Position numbers and translations under genes: made by a program | Part shown: in pieces, positions 28,767 to 37,248 of the stretch | How the letters are laid out: each line of letters opens with the position of its first letter | Numbering within the stretch: the stretch's first letter is position 1 | NCBI RefSeq assembly: GCF_013140855.1 | Contig: NZ_JABBPG010000006.1 | Location: 124,001-188,000, forward strand | Reading direction: 5' to 3' | Length of the DNA stretch: 64,000 bases | DNA from: Pseudoalteromonas caenipelagi | GTDB lineage: Bacteria > Pseudomonadota > Gammaproteobacteria > Enterobacterales > Alteromonadaceae | Notes under the pieces: model-generated | Database searches by the model: none | Told to the model about the DNA's origin: nothing | The model's input: the letters and a program-made list of their open reading frames with translations, nothing else

Positions 28767-29861
28767 TTAAGAGTCTAAATATTCTTCATCTTTTGGGGTT
28801 GCTGAACTTTTTCGGATCCCCAAGATACGGCGCATAACCACCGTGATCCTCCAAATATTAATCATAACTTGATTATAAAGTACTTGGCACAGAAGAAAAC
28901 TGTAAAACATAATATAATCAGGTACTTGATATAGCTGAGCGATAATACCAACACTTGCGAACAAGCTTGCAATAGTACAAATGACCACAAGGGTCATCTT
29001 TGGCCCCACACCTAATCTTTGCAAAATGTGGTGAAGGTGCTCTCGATCGGGTTTGAAAGGCGACATACCTTTTTTAATGCGTCGAGTTATCGTAGAAACT
29101 GCATCCATAATGGGTATCGCGGCTATCCATAACCCTGTTACAGGGTCTAAAGCTTTTACATCCCCTTGAGAGCCTTCAAGTAGTAGCCATACGACAGTAA
29201 ATCCAATCACCGTACTGCCAGCATCACCCATAAAAACTTTAAAGCGCCTACCTAGAGGAATGCCGAGGTTCATTAAAATGTAAGGAAAAGTTGCAACGAC
29301 AATTACAACTGTCAATGCAAATAGCTGCTCCAGCCCTGAAAGGTAGAAAAGTACCGCCATAGAGCTAAAGGAAACAATAGCTAACCCTCCCAATAGGCCA
29401 TCAATACCATCAACCATATTAAAGGCATTAATAGCGCCAACTACCACCACTACCGTTGCAAGAACTCCAAAATATCCTATATGCAGCTCAAAAGGCCCGA
29501 CAAGCATTCCCATATTTGTTAACTTCAGTTCTGCAAATACGATCATAGCCAGAGCCACTACGGCTTGAATGAGTAGCCTTATTTTGAAGGAAACATCCTT
29601 AAGATCATCGATAACACCAATAACAAGTAAAGTGCTTGCACATGCTAAATACAACTCAAAGTTATCGATTGGGTTTGATGAAAACCATAGATAAAGAAAG
29701 ACCACAACAAAAATAGCAAGCCCTCCAACAAGAGGCACTCTCCCCACATGAACTTTGCGCTCACTAGGTGAATCAACTAAATTTACCATTTTTGCTAGCT
29801 TTCTAAAAAAAAACAAGCTTACAAAAGCGGTCAAAAAGACCCCTATGTTATCTATTAGCAC
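28767..29861 (-). CDS. wecA: WecA-like undecaprenyl-phosphate GlcNAc-1-phosphate transferase (copy 1)
   Basis: A 364-residue multi-spanning membrane enzyme with NAFNMVDGIDGLLGG, FMGDAGSTVIGFTVVW and FKPDREHLHH, the catalytic aspartate and histidine motifs of WecA. The start is GTG at 29859-29861, with AGGG about nine bases upstream. It likely starts synthesis of an undecaprenyl-PP-GlcNAc-based polymer, in line with WecB, WecC and a WecG-type enzyme elsewhere in the window. It is the first gene of wecA-wzx-GT. Confidence 0.88.
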   Translation of the reverse strand: MLIDNIGVFLTAFVSLFFFRKLAKMVNLVDSPSERKVHVGRVPLVGGLAIFVVVFLYLWFSSNPIDNFELYLACASTLLVIGVIDDLKDVSFKIRLLIQAVVALAMIVFAELKLTNMGMLVGPFELHIGYFGVLATVVVVVGAINAFNMVDGIDGLLGGLAIVSFSSMAVLFYLSGLEQLFALTVVIVVATFPYILMNLGIPLGRRFKVFMGDAGSTVIGFTVVWLLLEGSQGDVKALDPVTGLWIAAIPIMDAVSTITRRIKKGMSPFKPDREHLHHILQRLGVGPKMTLVVICTIASLFASVGIIAQLYQVPDYIMFYSFLLCQVLYNQVMINIWRITVVMRRILGIRKSSATPKDEEYLDS

Positions 29862-30174
29862 AAAAACTAAACCCTATCAGAAAAAACATTATGTAGTTAC
29901 TTGCCTTGTTAGAAAGTCAAGCGGAGGAGGATTATATAATAAGTGCCCTCTTTAGTCACTCACCTATAGAACTACTAATTAAAGCTAAATGTGAAGAATT
30001 ATAACAGTCATGATGTACCGTTATTTTTAAACGTGCGACGGCCCCTTTCGTTTGGCCTGATTTAGCTTTAAGCCGCCCGTTTATAATTAAAAATATCGGA
30101 TAAATATAGGCTATTTATGGCTGGTTTCAAAAGTGCTAAGATCTTGAAAATATCCCAGCTCTTTGATTTAACTC
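29862..30174. other. Divergent intergenic region before the sulfotransferase gene
   Basis: 313 bases with no supported gene. A plus-strand TATAAT at 30082-30087 could be a -10 for the sulfotransferase gene, but no good -35 is seen at 16-18 bases. A small reading frame at 30117-30308 overlaps the sulfotransferase out of frame and is not supported. Confidence 0.4.
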
Positions 30175-31056
30175 ATGCTGAAGCAAATTATAAAAAATGC
30201 AGTAAACCTGCTTGGTTACGACATATCCATCAACCCAGTAACCAATCGCCCGACTCCCAAGCCAGTGGCTTTTATCCATATTGCAAAATGCGGTGGAGTT
30301 TCAATTGATAATGCACTACGACAAAAACTGGCCACAAGTGAAGACCGTCGATTGTGTAGAACAACTAGCATCGCTTCAAGTATTGCAAGCTTTAACCGGC
30401 CGATCACGACGCTAGAAGATAGCTGTGACTTTGGAGAGCATCACCTTAAACAACTTCAGGGAACCCTAGACTACTTTCTATCTCTACAACGTCACTACAT
30501 CAGTGGACACTGGGGAGTAAACGAATATCTGTTAAAAAAGCATGATAATACGAAGTTCATTACAGTGCTAAGAGAACCAATCGCCAGATTAAAATCAAAC
30601 TATATATTTAATAAACTAACTAATAATCTTGTAATCATGCCACCAAATAAGTTGAACGTAGACAACTTGATTTCGGAAGCTAATGACCTGCTAAATAGTC
30701 GCAGAGGCTGGCAAATGGCAAACACACAGACCGCGTTTATTTGTGGACATTACCCAAAAGATCCACAAGAGGCGATATCACTGCAACAGACTTTTTTAGA
30801 TAATTTAAGTCGGTTTGAAATCGTTGGTTTTCTAAATGATCTCAATGCATTTAGTAAAAAATTTGAGCACAGCTTTCATACTTCCCTCAACATAAAATCT
30901 CGTAACTCCACCAACGCACAAACCAGTTCCAGCACTAGAAATGTAGTTGATATACTAACTGAGTACTTTGAATCTAAGCCCGTAAAACAGCGGTTAAACA
31001 CCCTTTGCTACCAAGAACAGGTAAACTTTGAAATGGCACAGGAAAGGTTTGCGTGA
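30175..31056 (+). CDS. Carbohydrate sulfotransferase (sulfotransferase family 2-like)
   Basis: A 293-residue protein with the two PAPS-binding elements: 5'-phosphosulfate loop FIHIAKCGGVS (residues 33-43) with Lys38, and 3'-phosphate motif VLREPIARLKSNY (131-143) with Arg133 and Ser141. It resembles heparan/chondroitin-type sulfotransferases and would sulfate a glycan before or during export. No signal peptide is seen, so it acts in the cytoplasm. It overlaps a flippase gene by four bases. The ATG has no strong ribosome site. Sulfated exopolysaccharides are known in marine bacteria; the acceptor here is unknown. Confidence 0.82.
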   Translation: MLKQIIKNAVNLLGYDISINPVTNRPTPKPVAFIHIAKCGGVSIDNALRQKLATSEDRRLCRTTSIASSIASFNRPITTLEDSCDFGEHHLKQLQGTLDYFLSLQRHYISGHWGVNEYLLKKHDNTKFITVLREPIARLKSNYIFNKLTNNLVIMPPNKLNVDNLISEANDLLNSRRGWQMANTQTAFICGHYPKDPQEAISLQQTFLDNLSRFEIVGFLNDLNAFSKKFEHSFHTSLNIKSRNSTNAQTSSSTRNVVDILTEYFESKPVKQRLNTLCYQEQVNFEMAQERFA

Positions 31057-32327
31057 CCCGTCTGACTTGGCTTAACAGCTCCTTACTTATTGGCGAGCGT
31101 ATCATAGTACTGCTGCTTAGCTTTACCAGTGCGCTGCTAATGGCTCGATATGCAGGAGCAGAACTATTCGGTCTGTTCTCAGCAATTGTTTCTCTGGGTT
31201 CTTTGTTTTTAATATTTACACAAATGGGCCTCAATAGCGTTGCAAGTAAATATTTTTCTTTATACCCGAATAGTAGCGCCTACTACATGCAAGCGGCTTT
31301 ACTTATCAGGCTGCTTTTTTCTACCATCGCGATCCCTTTTGCCTTTTTATCTGGGCTGTTCATTTGGGATCTAAATAAAGCAATACTTGTCGCACTGCTG
31401 GTTACACTGCAAATTGGTAATGCACTGAACGTGACAGAGTTTTACTTTATCGCCAAGCACTCAGTAATAAAACCTCTCATACCAAGGCTATTAATAAAAC
31501 TAGTATGCAAAACCGCTTTAATATTAGCTATTATTTTTGAGCTCCCATTGAGTATATGGGTCGCGCTTGTTGGTTTAGAGTATCTATGTATTGCTTTTGC
31601 TTACCTTTTGCTTTTACGCCAAAAACAAGTTCACCTTCACAATGTGTTCTCAACGACTAAAAATATACGCCGTGGTATGTATTTACTATTTCATCGAGGA
31701 AAGTGGCTTGCTTTATCTAGCCTTGCCGCCATCATTTACCTGAAAATAGATCAAGTAATGTTGGCTACTATGGTTGGTGATAAGGAAGTTGCATACTATG
31801 CTGCAGCAGCCAAGCTATCGGAGTTTTGGTATGTTTTGCCTGTATTAGTAAGTAATGTATTAATGCCTAGGCTAGTAGAGCTATATAAGACACAAATAAG
31901 TCATTATTGGCACCTACAGCGCTGGCTATACTTTTACTCTACTGTCATTGCGAGCTTAGTCGCAATCTTAATGATGCTGCTCGCTAAGCCTCTTATTATA
32001 TTACTGTTTACTGATGAGTATCTACCTAGCGTGCCTATATTACAAATCCATATTCTCGGTTGCTTATTTATATTTAGTCGAGCATTTATGAGTAAGTGGC
32101 TTGTATTATCTAATCATCACAAACTCAGCCTGTATAGCCATGCTTTTGGAGCTCTAAGTAACATTTTTCTGAATTGGTTTTTAATTCCCATATTTGGGGG
32201 GATTGGGGCAGCAATAGCCAGTGTTGTTTCTTATTGCATAGCAAGCATTGGCTTTATGTTCTTCTTTAAATCTACAAGGGAGTACTTATTAAAAATACTC
32301 CCTAAGTGTTTCAGACCTAATTCTTAA
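31053..32327 (+). CDS. Polysaccharide flippase, MOP/Wzx family (copy 2)
   Basis: A 424-residue membrane protein with about twelve hydrophobic segments, starting LTWLNSSLLIGERIIVLLLS followed by MARYAGAELFGLFSAIVSLG, a Wzx-type pattern. The GTG start overlaps the sulfotransferase stop (GTGA), so they are co-translated. It is clearly diverged from the flippase at 27435-28712. Pairing with a sulfotransferase suggests it moves a sulfated repeat unit. Its 3' end overlaps the convergent periplasmic-protein gene by 11 bases. Confidence 0.83.
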   Translation: MTRLTWLNSSLLIGERIIVLLLSFTSALLMARYAGAELFGLFSAIVSLGSLFLIFTQMGLNSVASKYFSLYPNSSAYYMQAALLIRLLFSTIAIPFAFLSGLFIWDLNKAILVALLVTLQIGNALNVTEFYFIAKHSVIKPLIPRLLIKLVCKTALILAIIFELPLSIWVALVGLEYLCIAFAYLLLLRQKQVHLHNVFSTTKNIRRGMYLLFHRGKWLALSSLAAIIYLKIDQVMLATMVGDKEVAYYAAAAKLSEFWYVLPVLVSNVLMPRLVELYKTQISHYWHLQRWLYFYSTVIASLVAILMMLLAKPLIILLFTDEYLPSVPILQIHILGCLFIFSRAFMSKWLVLSNHHKLSLYSHAFGALSNIFLNWFLIPIFGGIGAAIASVVSYCIASIGFMFFFKSTREYLLKILPKCFRPNS

Positions 32328-32865
32328 TTTTATTGATCAAGTCTTTGTATTTATCAAAAATCATGTCAACCAAATGAATGTTGCCACTAACTGATACGGT
32401 CAGCGCAGTATTGTCAGTCAAGTCAAGCCAAGTAATATTATGCACTATCTGTTGGTTGCCATCAAAATCAGCTTTTATCGAATACTCCTGATGTGGCAGC
32501 GTTCCCTTATACACCGCTTTGTCATCACCTATCATGGTTAATTGAATATCATTTGCACTGTTTTTCACAAACCCCTGAGCGATCGAATTTATAAAACCAT
32601 TCCATTCTTCTTTTGAGCCCGTAAACTTAATGCCTTCCATTTTTTGGCAGGTAATGTTGGTTGCCAATACTGCTGATTTCGGACTTACCGTTTCTTGGAT
32701 GATCCAACGCTCAATATACATTTTACGCTGTTCACCAAAGGGAATTGTTTGCCTTTGTCCCTCATAATCACCCAGCACCTCTTTAGGTATTTGGCATAAA
32801 TTAGCAGACGCAAAAAGTGGCAAAACTCCTAGTCCAGAAAGTAAGAAAATTGATGCTTTAGTCAC
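32317..32865 (-). CDS. Unknown secreted protein downstream of the S-layer candidate
   Basis: I do not recognise this family. The GTG at 32863-32865 has GAGG six bases upstream and starts a signal peptide (KASIFLLSGLGVLPLFASA), giving 182 residues. A longer frame starts within the upstream terminator hairpin, so it is rejected as the start. The mature part is mixed alpha/beta-looking with two Cys (near residues 23 and 70), which could form a disulfide. It lies downstream of the S-layer candidate on the same strand but after a terminator. A role in surface-layer biogenesis is only a guess from position. Confidence 0.6.
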   Translation of the reverse strand: MTKASIFLLSGLGVLPLFASANLCQIPKEVLGDYEGQRQTIPFGEQRKMYIERWIIQETVSPKSAVLATNITCQKMEGIKFTGSKEEWNGFINSIAQGFVKNSANDIQLTMIGDDKAVYKGTLPHQEYSIKADFDGNQQIVHNITWLDLTDNTALTVSVSGNIHLVDMIFDKYKDLINKIKN

Positions 32866-32927
32866 AAAAAACCTCACACTAATCCGAAAAATTCGAATTT
32901 TAATATAGGGATACTTATATTTAAAGC

Positions 32928-32955
32928 AAAAAAAACCCAGCCTAAGCTGGGTTTT
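32928..32955 (-). terminator. Intrinsic terminator of the S-layer candidate gene
   Basis: A perfect 10-base-pair stem (AAAACCCAGC at 32932-32941 with GCTGGGTTTT at 32946-32955), four-base loop, followed on the minus strand by a run of at least eight T. It lies 23 bases after the stop of the gene at 32978-34387. Confidence 0.85.
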
Positions 32956-32977
32956 CATCAAAAAGGCAAGTATTAAA

Positions 32978-34387
32978 TTACTTGATACCTTTCTGCTGTG
33001 AAGTCACTAGAGATTGACGACCTACACCATCTTTCTGAGAGAAAGCATATGCATTAACGTCACCATCGTTAGCATCGATGTTGAAAGTAACACTTAGTTT
33101 AGTATTTTCAGGAACAGTGTTGCCTTTGCTGTCTTTAAGCAGAGAGCGAACTGTATCTTGAGATACTTTCAATACTTTCTTAGCAGGTAGGTAATCTACC
33201 ATGTTTGCAGTTGAGTAAGTAGTACCAGCTTCAGAGATAGCAGTAATAATTACGTCAGCAGCTGCTGAAGACTCGTTCGCAAAGTGTACGCTTGTGTTAA
33301 TACCACTGAAGCCTACTGGGAAGTAAGGGATGTTGATGATAGTTGCATCAAGTTCCCACTTACCAGCGTCAACTTTAGCTAAAACTTCTTGTGCGTTGTT
33401 TGTAGCAGACGTTGTATCAGCATCAACACTTAAAGAAGCAATGAAAGCAGTCGCTTTGATGTCCTGAGCCGCGTTGTCCATAGTGATAGTGTAATCGCCA
33501 GCGATACCATCGTTTGCAGCTGTGTCAGTTACAGTGAAGCTGATAGATTTCTTATCATTTGCACGAGCAAGGTTACCTACAGTGTTAGTACCTTGACCTG
33601 TGATTGTAAAGTTTGCAGCTAATGTACCAGCATCAAACGCAGTGCTTGAGAAATCACCTTCAATAGTAACTTTAGCTTGCGCATTTACACCATTTGCTGG
33701 TGAAAGAAGCGTTTGAGCATCAGCTAGAGTGATAACGATTGTATCAGCATCGGTATTATTAGTTGCAACAGCACCAGATTTGAATATTTTAACGTTATCA
33801 CGCTGGATTACACCATTCGCTTTAGTCTTGATAGATGCAGAATACTGATCTTTAAGAACGATGAATGAACCATTGTTGTCGCCAGTAGTATCTTTAGCTG
33901 CACCAGTTAAGCCTGATTTCGCTGAGTAAGTAACTGTCGCTTCAGCTGCTTTTGCTTTAGCAATGTTAGCGCCACGAACTTGAATTTCGAAAGACGAATC
34001 TTTAGTAACTGGGTCACCTGTTTTAACTTCAAGAACAACAGTAGTGATACCAGAAGTCGTAGTTACTGATACAGGTGTAAGCTTGTAAGTACCTGAACCA
34101 TAAACAAGACCAAGTTGGTTATCAGCAGCAGTAGCAGTAGCGTCGTTATTACCATCAACAGCTACAGATGTTATACCAGTAACACCAGCACCAAAAGTTA
34201 GAGTGATTTGATCACCTGCTTCAAGTTGCTCACGAACAATTGCACGTACTGAAGATGCTGGAGCTGCTGCAGCAACCTCAAGACCTTGCTTTGACGTTGA
34301 TTTAACTGCATCTGTTAAGTCAGCAGCTTGTGCACCCATCGCACCAAAAATAGCCGTAGCTACGAGCGCTTTTTTGAATAGTTTCAT
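32978..34387 (-). CDS. Secreted surface protein, Slr4-like S-layer candidate
   Basis: From the ATG at 34385-34387, with AGGAG nine bases upstream, it encodes 469 residues with a clear signal peptide (MKLFKKALVATAIFGAMGAQA). An in-frame start 12 codons earlier has no fitting ribosome site. The mature protein is rich in Ala, Thr, Asp, Gly and Val, has no Cys, one Trp near residue 340 and alternating beta-type segments, the composition of S-layer and RTX-free surface proteins. Length, Pseudoalteromonas-like host and abundance signals (two promoters, long leader, strong terminator) fit Slr4, the S-layer protein described in P. tunicata. It lies beside a complete T2SS operon, its likely exporter. 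Homology could not be tested here. Confidence 0.65.
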   Translation of the reverse strand: MKLFKKALVATAIFGAMGAQAADLTDAVKSTSKQGLEVAAAAPASSVRAIVREQLEAGDQITLTFGAGVTGITSVAVDGNNDATATAADNQLGLVYGSGTYKLTPVSVTTTSGITTVVLEVKTGDPVTKDSSFEIQVRGANIAKAKAAEATVTYSAKSGLTGAAKDTTGDNNGSFIVLKDQYSASIKTKANGVIQRDNVKIFKSGAVATNNTDADTIVITLADAQTLLSPANGVNAQAKVTIEGDFSSTAFDAGTLAANFTITGQGTNTVGNLARANDKKSISFTVTDTAANDGIAGDYTITMDNAAQDIKATAFIASLSVDADTTSATNNAQEVLAKVDAGKWELDATIINIPYFPVGFSGINTSVHFANESSAAADVIITAISEAGTTYSTANMVDYLPAKKVLKVSQDTVRSLLKDSKGNTVPENTKLSVTFNIDANDGDVNAYAFSQKDGVGRQSLVTSQQKGIK

Positions 34388-34489
34388 TATTTCCATTCTC
34401 CTAGTTTCATGAAACAGGCCCATTGATTAGGAAGGATCAATAGGCCAAGAACTTTCTATAATTTTTATCGACTTCCACCGAATGGTGAC

Positions 34490-34518
34490 AATCTAATTTC
34501 AACCTGTCAACTTGTCAA
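34490..34518 (-). promoter_or_regulatory. Proximal sigma-70 promoter of the S-layer candidate
   Basis: Minus-strand TTGACA (34513-34518, perfect -35), 17-base spacer, TAGATT (34490-34495). The start would be about 96 bases before the ATG. The -35 is the first of three adjacent eight-base repeats TTGACAAG, TTGACAGG, TTGAAATT. Confidence 0.6.
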
Positions 34519-34565
34519 GCTATATAACGTAATTTGTAACGATTTTAGGCCTTAAATAGCACTTT

Positions 34566-34594
34566 ATTATAATATAGCCTACATTTGTGACCAA
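34566..34594 (-). promoter_or_regulatory. Distal sigma-70 promoter of the S-layer candidate
   Basis: Minus-strand TTGGTC (34589-34594), 17-base spacer, perfect TATAAT (34566-34571). The predicted leader is about 170 bases. Tandem promoters with a long untranslated leader are common for very abundant surface proteins. Confidence 0.55.
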
Positions 34595-34688
34595 TCGATC
34601 GAATGTATGTTATCGGTATATGAACAATATAGCTCATCTTACCAATATAATCCCGTTTAAATTAACCATAATTTGCTGGATAATCAAG

Positions 34689-36782
34689 CTAAAAGACTAA
34701 GTTTTCTAAACCTTTTTTAAAGCTTTGTTCAACTTTCAGCCAGTCCTCATCGTTGTGTATTATTTTTGGCGTAACCAACACAACTAATTCCGTTTTATCT
34801 GAACTACTCTCGTCGCTTCTAAACAAGTGTCCAAGTAGTGGTAAAGAACCAAATAGCGGAACTGATGTTGCTCCTTGTGAGTTGTTGTGGCTAATTAACC
34901 CCCCTAATAATACGGTTTGGCCATCACCAGCAACCACTTCTGTACTTAGGCTACGTTCAAAAATCGCAGGGCTACCAGAGCTCCCTGTTGCCTTATCATT
35001 CACACTCGAAATACTTTGCTCAATAGTCATGATGACTGTACCTTGCGCATTAATAGTGGGCGTTACATTTAAGTCTACCCCCGTCTTTCGATACTGAATA
35101 GTCGTGGTTTCTCTATCACTATTAATCGGATCTGCAGTCGTACTACCTACCGTTGGAATATCATCACCAACACTGATATTGGCAGAGACGCCATCTCGAA
35201 CAAGTAACGTTGGTCTTGATAAAACGTTCACTAAACCATTTGACTGGTTGAGATTTACCTTAATGTTACCAGGCATGCCGACAATAGAGTAATTAAAGCC
35301 TGTCTCAGAATTAAAATTAAACGTCTCTCTTCTATTATTGGATGAGCCACTTTGTAATGCGTACTGAACACCTTTAGCAAAACTGCCTGTCAGCTTAACT
35401 TCAGCAATAACAACTTCCATCATGACTTGTTTTGGCATTACATCTAACTGCTTCAAAATAGGCTGTAACTCTTGATAATACTGACCGGTAGAGTAAAAAA
35501 TCAAAGCGTTAGCTCTTTGATCAACAACAAGTTTAATTCCATCACTTTCAACGGAAAAGCTACCTGCATTTGAAGGTGCAGACGCTGAATTGTTTGAGTT
35601 TGCGTTTGCTCTCGAGCTATTTGAATTTGCTGTTGTACTCGCAGGGCTGTTTTGCCTACTCGCATTGTTCCCAGATAAATTCCCCCCTAATAAAGGGGCC
35701 AAGCTTTGACCTAAATCACTCGCTCTTGCGTATTTAGGGTGGTAAATGTAAAAGCTTTGCTCAGATCCAGTTGCAGGTTTATCTAACTGCTTTGCCCAAT
35801 ACTCTACCCTATCAATAATTTCATCCGCAGTTGCGAATACAACAACTTTCCCCAGGTGCTCGATAGGCACAAACTGAATACTTACAGAGTTACGTGCACC
35901 TGACTGAACTGGAATTCCCTCATTCTCTAGCAATTCAGACACCTTAGTAATAAAGGTCTGAGAGTCAATATAAGTAAAACTCATTAAGGCAATAGACTTA
36001 TTGCTCAACGCGGGGCTATCAATGAGGGACAGTAATTCAAGCGCTCTTAGTATTTGTTCTCGCTTACCAATAAGCGTCATCATGCCCTGATTCGGGTCGA
36101 TAGAAACTTGAGCATCGACTAACCCGGCTACAGAGCTTCTTAATCCTGTTGACACACCATACTTTATTGGCACTAATTGAATTATGTCACTCGATGTTGT
36201 AGGTACCGAATCAGCATCGCGTCCAAAACCAAACGCTCGCTCAGATTTACTCCCCGATTGCTCAAAAGGATAGACGTAAAAAACGCCATCATTAAGCGTG
36301 ATATTGATACTGTTTTGCGCCAATGCTTCTTGAATCAATTGAAACAAACGCTGACCACTCACTTCTTCTTTTAACTCTAGTGTGATAGGTGTTGTTTTTT
36401 CTTTCACCGTTGGTTCAATCAAGTATGAAACGTCCAACAGTTCTCCCAAAGTGTAATGGATAAAGTCATTCAGAGGCAGTGCATTTACCGATACTTGAAA
36501 TTTATCGTCACTCTTAAAACTAGTTGAAAGGTCTATTTCTAATTTTTTGCTCGTATGGGAACTTGCCAAGCTACTTAAACGTTGAAAGCTCCCTTTTTCT
36601 TGAGGCATGCTATCACTGACTACAGTGTTGTTACGCGCACTAGCGCTTTCTCCCTTCAGATAAGAGCTTTGTACATTAACTTGTTTAGCTTGCGTGGCCC
36701 CATTTGGGTTTAAAATCGTTTGGCACCCTGATACTGCTAACAATGCTGCAAATATAGGGGTAAATCTACTTAGCTTGTTCAT
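34689..36782 (-). CDS. gspD: Type II secretion secretin, lipoprotein form (GspD)
   Basis: Outer-membrane gate of the secretion system. The 697-residue precursor has a lipoprotein signal ending LLAVSGC (C20), N0/N1-type periplasmic domains, a Ser/Asn-rich low-complexity loop near residues 365-410, and the secretin core ending VPLFGSLPLLGHLFR then ELVVLVTPKII. Classic GspD proteins are not lipoproteins and often need a pilotin; self-lipidation, as in some PilQ/MshL-type secretins, may replace it. It is the last gene of the gsp operon, overlapping the GspC-like gene by 17 bases, and lies next to the S-layer candidate. Confidence 0.88.
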   Translation of the reverse strand: MNKLSRFTPIFAALLAVSGCQTILNPNGATQAKQVNVQSSYLKGESASARNNTVVSDSMPQEKGSFQRLSSLASSHTSKKLEIDLSTSFKSDDKFQVSVNALPLNDFIHYTLGELLDVSYLIEPTVKEKTTPITLELKEEVSGQRLFQLIQEALAQNSINITLNDGVFYVYPFEQSGSKSERAFGFGRDADSVPTTSSDIIQLVPIKYGVSTGLRSSVAGLVDAQVSIDPNQGMMTLIGKREQILRALELLSLIDSPALSNKSIALMSFTYIDSQTFITKVSELLENEGIPVQSGARNSVSIQFVPIEHLGKVVVFATADEIIDRVEYWAKQLDKPATGSEQSFYIYHPKYARASDLGQSLAPLLGGNLSGNNASRQNSPASTTANSNSSRANANSNNSASAPSNAGSFSVESDGIKLVVDQRANALIFYSTGQYYQELQPILKQLDVMPKQVMMEVVIAEVKLTGSFAKGVQYALQSGSSNNRRETFNFNSETGFNYSIVGMPGNIKVNLNQSNGLVNVLSRPTLLVRDGVSANISVGDDIPTVGSTTADPINSDRETTTIQYRKTGVDLNVTPTINAQGTVIMTIEQSISSVNDKATGSSGSPAIFERSLSTEVVAGDGQTVLLGGLISHNNSQGATSVPLFGSLPLLGHLFRSDESSSDKTELVVLVTPKIIHNDEDWLKVEQSFKKGLENLVF

Positions 36783-37248
36783 CTGTTTGCCACCTGAAAA
36801 GTTTAAATTCTTTACTTTGTTGAGCTGTACTTAATATCACACTATTTGCAGTTATTGCTTCTACCTTAATCTCCTGGAACAACATTTGGCCCTGTTTGGC
36901 TTTTTCAATTTGTCCCTCTTCTGACTTCAGCAGCACGAAACTGTCGTGTCCTTGTTTAAAAACACCAAGCAACTCAAATGCATTATTCCCTATAGAAATG
37001 AGGTTGCCATTTGGAGTCACTGGTTGCTCTGGTGTCTTTGATGCATCAACTTTCTTTTGTTGCTCTTGCGCTTGTAGTTCTTTGTCCCATTGCGTTTCCA
37101 GGATAGATTTTTTAGGCACCTTAATTTCACTCAACTCAATTGATGTCCATTGGTTTGAGTTTTTAAGGGAGTCATTAGGTGACTCAAGTAGTACAGATGA
37201 AAACCATATGAGTACAATAGAGCATAGTACCACGATTAACTTATTCAT
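36766..37248 (-). CDS. Minimal GspC/PilP-like inner-membrane protein
   Basis: From the ATG at 37246-37248 (one-base TAATG overlap with gspM, AAAGG upstream) it is 160 residues. It has an N-terminal membrane helix (LIVVLCSIVLIWFSSVLL), a polar linker, then a homology-region-like domain (AFELLGVFKQGHDSFVLL, with GQMLFQEIKVEAI near residue 121). There is no PDZ or coiled coil as in full GspC. It should link the inner-membrane platform to the N0 domain of GspD. An upstream TTG start is rejected. Order M-C-D resembles PilO-PilP-PilQ of type IV pili. Confidence 0.72.
   Translation of the reverse strand: MNKLIVVLCSIVLIWFSSVLLESPNDSLKNSNQWTSIELSEIKVPKKSILETQWDKELQAQEQQKKVDASKTPEQPVTPNGNLISIGNNAFELLGVFKQGHDSFVLLKSEEGQIEKAKQGQMLFQEIKVEAITANSVILSTAQQSKEFKLFRWQTDEQAK

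Larger units (their letters stand above)
34388..34688. other. Promoter-rich region between the secretin gene and the S-layer candidate
   Basis: 301 bases holding two minus-strand promoter candidates and a triplicated TTGA-type repeat (entered separately). No terminator is seen after the gspD stop, so read-through from the secretion operon into the S-layer gene is also possible. Confidence 0.6.

Noticed and set aside
30117..30308. Small frame ahead of the sulfotransferase
   Set aside because: It overlaps the sulfotransferase start out of frame and shows no domain or ribosome site.
32866..32961. Longer N-terminus for the periplasmic protein
   Set aside because: It reads through the terminator hairpin and is strongly basic; the GTG with GAGG gives a normal signal peptide.
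34388..34423. Longer N-terminus for the S-layer candidate
   Set aside because: It would bury the signal peptide behind 12 residues; the AGGAG site fits only the ATG at 34385-34387.
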